From positions 2,720,001 through 2,784,000 of the forward strand of contig NZ_CP143867.1 in assembly GCF_036416795.1 (NCBI RefSeq): 64,000 nt of DNA, given 5' to 3'. Below the pieces are notes generated by a model. It was given only the letters and a program-made list of their open reading frames with translations. It made no database searches and had not been told where the DNA came from. The position numbers were made by a program, and so were the translations under genes. Every line of letters begins with the position of its first letter. Within the stretch, counting starts at the first letter, position 1. This stretch comes from Bacteroides sp. MSB163 (GTDB lineage Bacteria; Bacteroidota; Bacteroidia; Bacteroidales; Bacteroidaceae). Below are positions 26,931 to 35,491 of this stretch, in pieces.

Positions 26931-29456
26931 ATGAAGAAATTACTACTCCTGTCTTTGGTTCTTTTATGCAGCTTATCGGCATGGACGGCCCAACGCTCTC
27001 CGGAAGAAGCTCTTTCTATTGCACGAACTTTCTTTATGCAGTCATCCGGGGCTGTAACCCGTAATAGCGGTGAAGTTCAATTGGTGGCAGTCTCTAATGA
27101 TTTGCTAAAATCTGCATTTACCCGTAGTGTGGAAGGAACAGCTTTTTATATCTATAACTATGCGCAGTCTGCTTATGTTATAGTATCCGGGGATGATCGT
27201 ATGAAGCCTGTACTGGGCTATTCGGATAATGGAAGTTTCATAACTGAGAACTTACCGGTAAACATACTTGGGTGGCTGGAACTATATAATGCCGCTTATG
27301 CTCAACTGGGTAATGTCGAAAAAACGGTTACTGAACCTAAACTGCTTACTAAAACAAGTTTTCCGGCATCTGTATCTCCTTTGCTGGGAAATATATGCTG
27401 GGATCAAAGTGAGCCGTACAATAATACCTGTCCTCTTTATAAAGGAGAACGTTGTGTAACGGGGTGTGTAGCCACGGCAATGGCTATGATTTTGAAATAT
27501 CATGAATATCCTGTAAAAGGAAAAGGTACTCATTCTTATAAAACTTCCAGTGGAATTGAATGTTCTTTTGATTATGGAAATACTACTTTTGACTGGGATA
27601 ACATGTTGCCGCAATATGAAGGTAATTACACTACGACACAAGCTAATGCCGTTGCACAGCTAATGTCTGCCTGTGGTATTGCTGTTGATATGGAATATTC
27701 ACCATCTGCTTCAGGAGCCTATTCACATCAGGTAGGTCAGGCCTTAATTGACTACTTTGGATATGATGGTAATTTGGGTTTGGTGTATCGTCAATATTTT
27801 GCTTCTGCAGAATGGATGAATCTGATTAAATCAGAAATTAACGAGAAACGTCCTATTTACTATTTCGGATCTTCGGATGATGGAGGCCATGCGTTTGTTT
27901 TTGATGGGTATAATGAAGAGGATATGGTTCATGTCAATTGGGGATGGAGCGGAATGAATAATGGTTACTTTGAAGTTGCTTCCTTAAATCCGGATTCTCC
28001 CGGTATTGGTGGTGGAAGTAATCTAGGCGGAGGATTTACAAGAGGTCAGGGAATGTATCTGGGGATACAGCCACCTACTACTTCTTCAAACTTTACTTCC
28101 CATTTTTTTATGACGAAGTTGGAAGCAAATAAAGAGGAAGTCGCTAAGGGAGATGTGTTCAAACTGACGATTACTGAGATATTTAATATGAGTGTGGCAT
28201 GCAAGAATAGTAAGTTGGCAGTAATAGCAGAAAAAGATGGCCAACAGTCAATATTAGGGCAGATGGCTTTGGCTACGCTGATAAATACGTATGAAGGATA
28301 TGATCCTCTTGCTTTTTCTAATCTGAAAATACCCAATGATTTTGCTGATGGAACTTATTCCGTATATGTAGCTACCAAAGATGAGCGCGAAGCAACATGG
28401 AGCCGTGTGCGTGGTTACGTGGGTTCTGAAGCACAACTCATTCTTATTGTAAGCGGTAATAAATGTACTTTGACTCCGTTCAGTGGTAATCTAAGTCTTG
28501 AAGAAGACATAGAAGTTAGTGTGAAATTAGCCCATAGCTTATATAGTGGTCTCAAAGGAGATTACAAAATGTTGGTTTCTAACAAAAGCACATCGGACGA
28601 GTATTATGGTTTAGTGGGTGTTGCACTTTTTGATAAAAACGCGGACTTTGTAGCGATAGTTGGAGATGTACAGGTCGAAATAAAACCGGGTACGATTAAT
28701 AGAGAACTGGCTGTATCCGGAAACCTGACTGTTACTAAGAACTCTGTGACTACCAATATTCCTGCTGGAGAGTATTATATTTGCCCCTGTATAGATTGGG
28801 GAGGAGGTACGTATGGCATCGGTGAATTAACTCCGGTCACCATAAAGGAGGCGTATGGAACTGCCGATTTAAAGGTCAGCCAACCACGTCTGGAGAAGGT
28901 ACAACTTCAAGTAGGTGAGAGTCTGAATTTTCTGGCTGATCTGTCATTGTCTGGTGATGGAAATGTATATACTGGAACATTGGCAGCAGCTGTTTATGAG
29001 AATGCCCAAGGTTATCCATACAGTGTACACTATCAAAATGTATTTGTGGAGGCAGACCAAACGGAAAACCTTGTAATGGAAATTCCTCTGAGTCTGGGTG
29101 AGGGAAGGCATGCTGTTCGTTTGTATAAATCAGGTACTGATGGAGACCTTGTGACAATTAGCACTCTCTATTTTTCTGTAGGACCGGCCACCGGTATTGA
29201 GGATGAAATAGCCGATAAGGATGGATTAGTTATCTATCAGCAGCCAGTGGAAGATATTCTTAATATCCGTACTTCTCATGCCGCCCGAGTGATTTCTGTC
29301 TATAACTTGTCCGGACAGCAAATAATACAGCAAAAAGAGTCCGGGGATAAGAAAGAGTATTCTATTCCGGTAGGAGGATTGGATGCAGGCTGCTATATTG
29401 TAGTATTGCAATCAACTGATGGTAAGATATACCGGAGCAAATTTATGAAACGTTAG
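26931..29456 (+). CDS. C10-family (streptopain-like) cysteine protease, copy 2, with Por-secretion-type tail
   Basis: An 841-residue paralogue of the preceding gene (ATG 26931 preferred over 26925; signal MKKLLLLSLVLLCSLSAWTA). Prodomain and catalytic domain are nearly the same as copy 1, with catalytic Cys179 (CVTGCVATAMAMILKYH), His320 (GGHAFVFDGYNEED) and VNWGWSGMNNGYF. From about residue 390 to 750 the two copies diverge strongly (for example MTKLEANKEEVAKGDVFKL against LAKLQTNKKEFSKGENFTL, then further apart). They converge again in the sorting-type tail (GPATGIEDEIADKDG to YRSKFMKR). This is a tandem duplication with relaxed or diversifying evolution of the middle beta domains. It has its own promoter. 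Confidence 0.93.
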   Translation: MKKLLLLSLVLLCSLSAWTAQRSPEEALSIARTFFMQSSGAVTRNSGEVQLVAVSNDLLKSAFTRSVEGTAFYIYNYAQSAYVIVSGDDRMKPVLGYSDNGSFITENLPVNILGWLELYNAAYAQLGNVEKTVTEPKLLTKTSFPASVSPLLGNICWDQSEPYNNTCPLYKGERCVTGCVATAMAMILKYHEYPVKGKGTHSYKTSSGIECSFDYGNTTFDWDNMLPQYEGNYTTTQANAVAQLMSACGIAVDMEYSPSASGAYSHQVGQALIDYFGYDGNLGLVYRQYFASAEWMNLIKSEINEKRPIYYFGSSDDGGHAFVFDGYNEEDMVHVNWGWSGMNNGYFEVASLNPDSPGIGGGSNLGGGFTRGQGMYLGIQPPTTSSNFTSHFFMTKLEANKEEVAKGDVFKLTITEIFNMSVACKNSKLAVIAEKDGQQSILGQMALATLINTYEGYDPLAFSNLKIPNDFADGTYSVYVATKDEREATWSRVRGYVGSEAQLILIVSGNKCTLTPFSGNLSLEEDIEVSVKLAHSLYSGLKGDYKMLVSNKSTSDEYYGLVGVALFDKNADFVAIVGDVQVEIKPGTINRELAVSGNLTVTKNSVTTNIPAGEYYICPCIDWGGGTYGIGELTPVTIKEAYGTADLKVSQPRLEKVQLQVGESLNFLADLSLSGDGNVYTGTLAAAVYENAQGYPYSVHYQNVFVEADQTENLVMEIPLSLGEGRHAVRLYKSGTDGDLVTISTLYFSVGPATGIEDEIADKDGLVIYQQPVEDILNIRTSHAARVISVYNLSGQQIIQQKESGDKKEYSIPVGGLDAGCYIVVLQSTDGKIYRSKFMKR

Positions 29457-29536
29457 ATTATATATTTATAATATGTGGAACGAGGCTATTCTATTAACTT
29501 AGGATGGCCTTGTTTTTAAAAAAGTATTTAAAATCA

Positions 29537-29566
29537 TTTGCCGAACCATATATTTCAGTAATTTTG
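29537..29566 (+). promoter_or_regulatory. Bacteroides-type promoter of the third C10 protease
   Basis: TTTG at 29537-29540 and TAATTTTG at 29559-29566 have the 18-base spacing seen upstream of copy 2. ATG 29643 lies 76 bases downstream, leaving a leader of roughly 70 bases. Confidence 0.75.
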
Positions 29567-29642
29567 TCTTTTCTAATGAACAACAAGATAGTGATTTGTG
29601 TCATTCGTTGAGGTGCTACTAAAACAACTAACCCCTAACTAT

Positions 29643-31490
29643 ATGAGGTGTACACTACTCTTTCTATTTATTCTTCTTACAAATCGGCTTCTTGCTGATA
29701 ATGTCACAGCAGAGCAAGCTCATGCTTTAGCTACCGATTTCTTTAAAACGAATGTTCAAACCCGTAGTACTGCCGCGTCACCACAGTTGCAATTAGTTTG
29801 GGATGGAGAAGATGCGAATACCCGTAGTGTAGGGAATCTTCCGGCTTTCTATGTCTTTAATAGTACCGACCGAAAAGGTTTTGTTATTATTGCCGGAGAT
29901 GATGTGGTTATGCCTGTACTAGGTTATTCTTTCACAAACAGCTTTGTGGTAGATGGGATGCCTTCTAATCTGAAAAGTTGGATGAATGGGCTGAAAGAAC
30001 AGATCAATGAGGTAAGAGAGACGGGACTGAATACTTCTGATGTTGTATCTGAAGCGTGGAGAGGGGTGTCGGATATGACAACCGGAGATGTGGTAAAGCA
30101 ATATAAAACAGCGGAGTGGGATCAAGAGAGTCCTTATAATACGCTTTGTCCTAAAATTGAAGGCACACAGACTGTTACAGGGTGTGTGGCAACTGCTATA
30201 TCCATATTGATGCGATATCATCAATGGCCGAATGCAGGAACGGGTACTCTTCCTGCTTATAGTTATGATGCGCTGGTTAGTGGAGCTAAAATTCATCAAA
30301 ATGTATCGGGGAGAACTTTGGGACATACTTATGCTTGGAGCGATATGCCACTTCAATATGATCGGAATTCATCCGAGATTTCTAAAAATGAAGTTGCAAC
30401 TTTGATGTACGATTGCGGTGTTATGGCTCAATCACAGTTTAATATTGCTTCTGCCGGTGGAACCGGTGCCGCTACATTGACAGCTATTCATGGATTGGCA
30501 GAGTATATGAATTACAATAAAAGCATGTTGTGTCTTCGTCGTGAATGGTATTCGGAGGCAGAGTGGATACAAATGCTGGAAAATGAAATAATGACAGTAG
30601 GCCCTGTGCTTTACGGTGGAGCTACTCTTAGTAATGAAGGACATCAATTTATATTGGATGGATATACAACGAAGGATTATTTTAGAGTAAATTGGGGGTG
30701 GAGTGGCTATAGTAATGGTTATTTCCTGATTTCAGCTTTGAATCCGAATAATCAGGGAGCAGGTGGTAGTGCTGGCGGTGGCTTTGTCGCGAATCAAGAC
30801 GCTTTGTTCGGGCTAAAGCCGGCGGAGGGAAATTCAAGCTATCAAACATTATTGGCCATGCTTGCTGGGAAATCTCAGGATGGAACTTATTATTCCGGTT
30901 TGGAAACCTCTGAAACTCAATTTAATGTAAACTCTTCCTTTATTGTGAAGTGCGGCTTCCTCTGGAATTTGGGATTAGACTCGTTCTCGGGAAAAGTAGC
31001 TTTGGCTATGGTTGATAAGAATTTGAATATAAGGGAATTTATATCAGGAATCTCGGATATTCCAAGTATGCAGACATATTATACAGTGTCCTTTGCTCCT
31101 TCCTGTAGAATCTCATTGACTCCACAACCCGGTGATCGTATTGTTGCAGTCTACAAAGGAACGAATGATGCAGAATGGAAAGTGGTTCATGGTGGTCCTG
31201 ATACCACGAATGAGATTATTGTTAAGGCTGATCCTACTTCAATTATAGAGACGAAGCAAGAAATACGATTTACTGCTTTCTGTGATAAGCAACAGGAAAC
31301 TGTTGTTGTTCATTTGCCGGAGAATTCCCGCAGGTTGAATCTATATGATGTAAACGGGCGTCTATTGAAACAAATATTGTCTGAAGGAAAAGAAACTATA
31401 ACTTTCTCTTGCCGGGAATATCCTACGGGAGTATATATCTTGCAGTCTGTAACGGACAAGGGAATTCATCAATGTAAGTTTTTAAAATGA
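29643..31490 (+). CDS. C10-family cysteine protease, divergent copy 3
   Basis: A 615-residue preproprotease; ATG 29643 gives the signal MRCTLLFLFILLTNRLLA, whereas the in-frame GTG 29598 would put non-signal residues in front. The prodomain is about residues 20-150 (TAEQAHALATDFFKTN, GFVIIAGDDVVMPVLGYS). Catalytic Cys181 lies in TVTGCVATAISILMRYH and His334 in SNEGHQFILDGYTTKD, with Asn350 in FRVNWGWSGYSNGYF. It is clearly a C10 peptidase but well diverged from copies 1 and 2 and lacks their long middle region. The tail (RLNLYDVNGRLLKQIL, YPTGVYILQSVTDKGIHQCKFLK) is again sorting-domain-like. Its stop overlaps the start of a lipoprotein gene (ATGA), implying translational coupling. Confidence 0.92.
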   Translation: MRCTLLFLFILLTNRLLADNVTAEQAHALATDFFKTNVQTRSTAASPQLQLVWDGEDANTRSVGNLPAFYVFNSTDRKGFVIIAGDDVVMPVLGYSFTNSFVVDGMPSNLKSWMNGLKEQINEVRETGLNTSDVVSEAWRGVSDMTTGDVVKQYKTAEWDQESPYNTLCPKIEGTQTVTGCVATAISILMRYHQWPNAGTGTLPAYSYDALVSGAKIHQNVSGRTLGHTYAWSDMPLQYDRNSSEISKNEVATLMYDCGVMAQSQFNIASAGGTGAATLTAIHGLAEYMNYNKSMLCLRREWYSEAEWIQMLENEIMTVGPVLYGGATLSNEGHQFILDGYTTKDYFRVNWGWSGYSNGYFLISALNPNNQGAGGSAGGGFVANQDALFGLKPAEGNSSYQTLLAMLAGKSQDGTYYSGLETSETQFNVNSSFIVKCGFLWNLGLDSFSGKVALAMVDKNLNIREFISGISDIPSMQTYYTVSFAPSCRISLTPQPGDRIVAVYKGTNDAEWKVVHGGPDTTNEIIVKADPTSIIETKQEIRFTAFCDKQQETVVVHLPENSRRLNLYDVNGRLLKQILSEGKETITFSCREYPTGVYILQSVTDKGIHQCKFLK

Positions 31491-32029
31491 AAAAGGAAAT
31501 TAATATTGTAATAGCAACCTTACTTGTACTATTGGCGGGTTGTCGTTCTGCGAAAAAAGAAACAATGGTCATATCTGATATGCAAAAGATAGAAATGAAT
31601 TCTGGAGCAATTACTCCACAGTTGACAGGTGGTAATCCGGCCTCCACTTCTCCGGTGGTTTATATCTATAAAACCAAGGCTGATTATTCACACCAGGTAC
31701 CGGTGATAATGGATGAGGCTCGTACCCGCATTTTGTCCTATCCTGCGCCCGGGGATTTGAAAATGGGGGATGGGTTACGTCTGCCTACTCTTTTGAATAA
31801 GGGATACTTGCTGGATAATAAGGGAATAGGTCCTAATGTGGCTTTTCTTACCTATACGTATGAAGAGTATAGCCAGTTGCCCACAGCACCTTCCATGACC
31901 GATCTGATGTTACATATTCTTGATAAGTATCCTTTACTGGAAATTCGTGCATGCGGTCGCCGTGCTGATTATAAAGATATTGTTATAGAATTAAATGAGA
32001 AAATAGCAGAAGGATTTCTGCAAAAATAA
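31487..32029 (+). CDS. Small lipoprotein coupled to the third C10 protease
   Basis: A 180-residue lipoprotein (MKKEINIVIATLLVLLAG, lipobox Cys19, then RSAKKETMVIS). I do not recognise the family. Visible features are a segment VVYIYKTKADYSHQVPVIMD, a proline/glycine-rich stretch SYPAPGDLKMGDGLRLPT, and a mixed alpha/beta end (PSMTDLMLHILDKYPLLEIR). The ATG sits inside the last codons of the protease gene (4-base ATGA overlap), so both proteins are made together. Known C10 loci in Streptococcus and Bacteroides can encode prodomain-like inhibitors next to the protease. This protein does not resemble the prodomain here, so an inhibitor or chaperone role is only a guess. Confidence 0.75.
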   Translation: MKKEINIVIATLLVLLAGCRSAKKETMVISDMQKIEMNSGAITPQLTGGNPASTSPVVYIYKTKADYSHQVPVIMDEARTRILSYPAPGDLKMGDGLRLPTLLNKGYLLDNKGIGPNVAFLTYTYEEYSQLPTAPSMTDLMLHILDKYPLLEIRACGRRADYKDIVIELNEKIAEGFLQK

Positions 32030-32030
32030 T

Positions 32031-32038
32031 TATATTTG
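32031..32038 (+). promoter_or_regulatory. -7 element upstream of hflX
   Basis: TATATTTG (TAnnTTTG consensus) begins 2 bases after the stop of the lipoprotein gene and lies 32 bases before the hflX ATG. No clear -33 TTTG is seen at the usual distance. Confidence 0.5.
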
Positions 32039-32069
32039 TCGCCCAATATATAATAAATAGGTATAGTAA

Positions 32070-33323
32070 ATGAAAGAATTTGTAATCTCCGAAGTACAGG
32101 CAGAAACGGCGGTATTGGTTGGTCTCATTACGAAAACACAGGATGAGCGTAAGACAAACGAATATCTCGATGAGCTGGAATTCTTGGCTGAGACAGCCGG
32201 GGCGGAAGTAGTGAAACGATTTACCCAGAAGCTGGATCAGGCACATTCTGTGACCTACGTCGGCAAAGGTAAACTGGAAGAAATTAAAGAATATATCCGG
32301 AACGAAGAGGAAGCCGAACGGGAAATCGGTATGGTGATTTTTGACGATGAACTCTCCGCGAAACAGATACGTAACATTGAAGCTGAGTTGAAGATCAAGA
32401 TATTGGATCGCACCTCGCTTATTCTCGATATTTTTGCCATGCGTGCACAGACAGCCAATGCAAAGACGCAGGTGGAATTGGCACAGTATAAATACATGCT
32501 TCCCCGTCTGCAACGTTTGTGGACCCACTTGGAACGCCAGGGTGGCGGTTCTGGTGCCGGTGGCGGTAAAGGTTCAGTGGGACTTCGTGGTCCGGGTGAA
32601 ACGCAGTTGGAAATGGACCGCCGTATCATCCTGAACCGTATGTCATTACTGAAAGAACGTCTGGCAGAGATCGATAAGCAGAAGTCAACCCAGCGTAAGA
32701 ATCGTGGACGTATGATCCGTGCGGCATTAGTGGGATATACCAATGTGGGCAAATCCACGTTGATGAACCTGCTTGCCAAGAGCGAAGTATTTGCAGAAAA
32801 TAAACTGTTTGCAACACTGGATACTACAGTGCGCAAGGTGATTATTGATAATCTGCCGTTCCTGCTTTCAGATACGGTTGGTTTCATCCGTAAGTTGCCT
32901 ACTGACCTGGTGGACTCTTTCAAGTCGACGCTGGACGAAGTGCGCGAGGCGGATCTGCTGTTGCACATTGTGGATATTTCACATCCGGATTTTGAAGAAC
33001 AGATAGAAGTAGTCAATAAAACATTGGCGGATATCGGTGCATCCGGTAAGCCAATCATACTTGTATTCAATAAAATAGACGCTTACACCTATGTGGAGAA
33101 AGCGGCTGACGACCTTACCCCCAGAACAAAGGAAAACTTAACACTCGAGGAACTGATGAAGACTTGGATGGCAAAGATGGCGGATAATTGCCTCTTTATC
33201 TCTGCCCGTGAGAAGATCAATTTGGAGGAACTGAAGAGTGTGGTTTATGCACGCGTGAAAGAACTGCATGTACAGAAATACCCTTATAACGATTTTCTTT
33301 ATCAGACCTACGAAGAAGAGTAA
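32070..33323 (+). CDS. hflX: GTPase HflX
   Basis: A 417-residue ribosome-associated GTPase of normal length. HflX splits stalled or hibernating 70S ribosomes under stress. The N-terminal HflX domain occupies about residues 1-210, with the glycine-rich linker GGGSGAGGGKGSVGLRGPGE at about 158-177. The G domain has G1 GYTNVGKST (222-230), G3 DTVGF (268-272) and G4 NKID (334-337). It is transcribed from its own -7 element at 32031 and followed by an inverted repeat before the DUF4954 gene. Confidence 0.96.
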   Translation: MKEFVISEVQAETAVLVGLITKTQDERKTNEYLDELEFLAETAGAEVVKRFTQKLDQAHSVTYVGKGKLEEIKEYIRNEEEAEREIGMVIFDDELSAKQIRNIEAELKIKILDRTSLILDIFAMRAQTANAKTQVELAQYKYMLPRLQRLWTHLERQGGGSGAGGGKGSVGLRGPGETQLEMDRRIILNRMSLLKERLAEIDKQKSTQRKNRGRMIRAALVGYTNVGKSTLMNLLAKSEVFAENKLFATLDTTVRKVIIDNLPFLLSDTVGFIRKLPTDLVDSFKSTLDEVREADLLLHIVDISHPDFEEQIEVVNKTLADIGASGKPIILVFNKIDAYTYVEKAADDLTPRTKENLTLEELMKTWMAKMADNCLFISAREKINLEELKSVVYARVKELHVQKYPYNDFLYQTYEEE

Positions 33324-33336
33324 TCAATGATGAATG

Positions 33337-33412
33337 AAGAATGATGAATGAAGAATCAGGCTGCACACTATTGTGCTGCATGGTAATTCTTCATTCTTCA
33401 TTCATCATTCTT
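33337..33412. repeat. 20-bp perfect inverted repeat between hflX and the DUF4954 gene
   Basis: The arm 33337-33356 is the exact reverse complement of 33393-33412, with short direct GAATGATGAAT-type repetition within the arms. It lies immediately after hflX and may act as a transcript end or 3' stabiliser. An ATG-started extension of the next gene through it is artefactual. Confidence 0.75.
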
Positions 33413-33424
33413 AATTTAATTGTT

Positions 33425-35422
33425 ATGAATTACAGACATTTAACCGAAGACGAAGTACTCCGGTTGAAAAGCCAGTCGTGTCTGGCGGATGATTGGGGGA
33501 AAGTAATGGTAGCAGAAGACTTTGTTACCGAGTTTGTACATCACACCCGGTTCTCGGGAGATGTGCGTTTAGGCGTGTTTCAATCAGAGTTCACATTGCC
33601 GGGTGGAATTAAAAAACATTCCGGTTTGCGTCATGTAACGCTCCACAATGTCACGGTGGGGGATAACTGTTGCATTGAGAACATCCAGAACTACATTGCT
33701 AATTATGAGATTGGGCATGACACATTCATTGAGAATGTAGACATCATCCTGGTGGACGGATTGAGTAAATTCGGTAATGGGGTGGAAGTATCCGTACTGA
33801 ATGAAACTGGTGGGCGTGAAGTACTTATCAATGATAAACTTTCTGCGCATCAGGCTTATATTCTGGCGCTTTACCGCCACCGTCCTGAACTGATTTGCCG
33901 GATGAAGGCTATTACTGATTTTTATTCCAATAAGCATGCCTCCTCGGTAGGTACTATCGGCAATCATGTGATGATACTCAATACTGGTTCTATCAAGAAT
34001 GTACGTATCGGAGACTATTGCCACATTTGCGGAACTTGTCGTCTTTATAATGGTAGCATTAATAGTAATGCGGAAGCACCGGTACATCTCGGCCATGGAG
34101 TTATTTGTGATGATTTTATCATCTCCTCCGGTTCACATATAGACGATGGAGCTATGCTGAGCCGTTGCTTTATAGGCCAGGCCTGTCGTTTGGGACATAA
34201 TTATTCAGCGTCCGAATCGCTTTTCTTCAGCAATTGCCAGGGAGAGAATGGCGAGGCATGTGCTATCTTTGCCGGACCGTTCACGGTGACGCATCATAAG
34301 TCCACTTTACTGATTGCCGGTATGTTTTCATTCATGAATGCCGGTTCGGGTTCCAATCAGAGTAATCACATGTATAAGTTAGGCCCTATCCATCAGGGAA
34401 CATTGGAACGTGGTGCTAAAACTACTTCCGATTCCTATATTCTTTGGCCCGCCCGTGTAGGCGCTTTTTCATTGGTAATGGGCCGCCATGTGAATCATTC
34501 CGATACTTCTAACTTGCCTTTCTCCTATCTGATAGAGCAGAACAATACTACTTATCTTGTACCGGGTGTCAACCTGCGAAGTGTAGGAACCATCCGTGAT
34601 GCACAGAAGTGGCCGAAGCGTGATGGACGTACGGATTCTAACAAACTGGATTTCATCAATTACAACTTACTCAGTCCCTATACCGTGCAGAAGATGTTCA
34701 AGGGACGGGAAACTTTGCAGAACCTGCGCCATGCTTCGGGCGAACTTTCCGATATCTATTCTTTCCATAGTGCGAAGATCCGTAACTCGGCATTGGTGAA
34801 AGGTATCAAATTTTATGAGATCGCCATCCATAAATTCCTTGGAAACTCTGTCATCAAACGTCTGGAAGGTATTGAATTCAAAAGTAATGAAGAAATACGT
34901 GCCCGCCTGAAGCCCGACACCACAGTGGGTAGCGGTGAGTGGGTGGACATTTCCGGCCTGATAGCTCCGAAGAGCGAGATAGATGCCCTGATCAATGATA
35001 TCGAGTGTGGCAAAGTAGACCGTCTGAAGTACATCAATGCTGAATTTGAGAAGATGCATCAGAACTACTACACTTATGAGTGGACCTGGGCTTATGAAAA
35101 GTTGGAGGAATACTACGGAATCAAACCGGACAATATAACGGCTACAGACATCATCCGCATTGTAGAGAAGTGGAAAGAAGCGGTAGTCGGGTTGGACCGT
35201 ATGGTGTATGATGATGCCAAGAAAGAATTCTCACTTGCCTCCATGACGGGCTTCGGTGCCGACGGTTCGCGCGCAGAGAAAGAAATGGACTTTGAGCAGG
35301 TACGCGGCGACTTTGAAAGTAATCCGTTTGTCACCGCTGTGCTGAAACATATTGAAGATAAGACAGCGTTGGGTGACGAATTGATAGGCCGTATGCAGAG
35401 AGTGTCATCATTTTCACTCTAA
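33425..35422 (+). CDS. DUF4954 family protein with left-handed beta-helix (hexapeptide) repeats
   Basis: A 665-residue protein from ATG 33425 (MNYRHLTEDEVLRLKSQ); earlier in-frame ATGs at 33341/33344 fall in an inverted repeat. Residues about 75-300 carry hexapeptide-like turns (TLHNVTVGDNCCIENI, IKNVRIGDYCHICGTCRLYNG, LGHGVICDDFIISSGSHIDDGAMLSRCFIGQ) typical of left-handed beta-helix acyl- or nucleotidyl-transferases. The family is DUF4954, whose biochemical role is unknown. The C-terminal third is helical (YYTYEWTWAYEKLEEYYGIKP). Resemblance to UDP-GlcNAc-handling beta-helix enzymes suggests a sugar-nucleotide link, but that is inference. Confidence 0.85.
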   Translation: MNYRHLTEDEVLRLKSQSCLADDWGKVMVAEDFVTEFVHHTRFSGDVRLGVFQSEFTLPGGIKKHSGLRHVTLHNVTVGDNCCIENIQNYIANYEIGHDTFIENVDIILVDGLSKFGNGVEVSVLNETGGREVLINDKLSAHQAYILALYRHRPELICRMKAITDFYSNKHASSVGTIGNHVMILNTGSIKNVRIGDYCHICGTCRLYNGSINSNAEAPVHLGHGVICDDFIISSGSHIDDGAMLSRCFIGQACRLGHNYSASESLFFSNCQGENGEACAIFAGPFTVTHHKSTLLIAGMFSFMNAGSGSNQSNHMYKLGPIHQGTLERGAKTTSDSYILWPARVGAFSLVMGRHVNHSDTSNLPFSYLIEQNNTTYLVPGVNLRSVGTIRDAQKWPKRDGRTDSNKLDFINYNLLSPYTVQKMFKGRETLQNLRHASGELSDIYSFHSAKIRNSALVKGIKFYEIAIHKFLGNSVIKRLEGIEFKSNEEIRARLKPDTTVGSGEWVDISGLIAPKSEIDALINDIECGKVDRLKYINAEFEKMHQNYYTYEWTWAYEKLEEYYGIKPDNITATDIIRIVEKWKEAVVGLDRMVYDDAKKEFSLASMTGFGADGSRAEKEMDFEQVRGDFESNPFVTAVLKHIEDKTALGDELIGRMQRVSSFSL

Positions 35423-35449
35423 TTAAAGAAATATTTCAATAATAGTTCT

Positions 35450-35457
35450 TACCTTTG
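35450..35457 (+). promoter_or_regulatory. -7 element of the fumarase gene
   Basis: TACCTTTG matches TAnnTTTG and lies 34 bases before the fumarase ATG. A -33 TTTG is not clear (ATTTC at the right distance). Confidence 0.55.
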
Positions 35458-35491
35458 CTACACGATTCATTAATTTAATTTACGAGTAATT

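Noticed and set aside
31545..31556. GTTCTGCGAAAA, a 12-base match to the susC recombination core, in the small lipoprotein gene
   Set aside because: It encodes R-S-A-K right after the lipobox of an intact gene that starts normally, the flanks do not match the cassettes, and the bases needed on either side of the core (leading TA, trailing C) are missing. Chance match.
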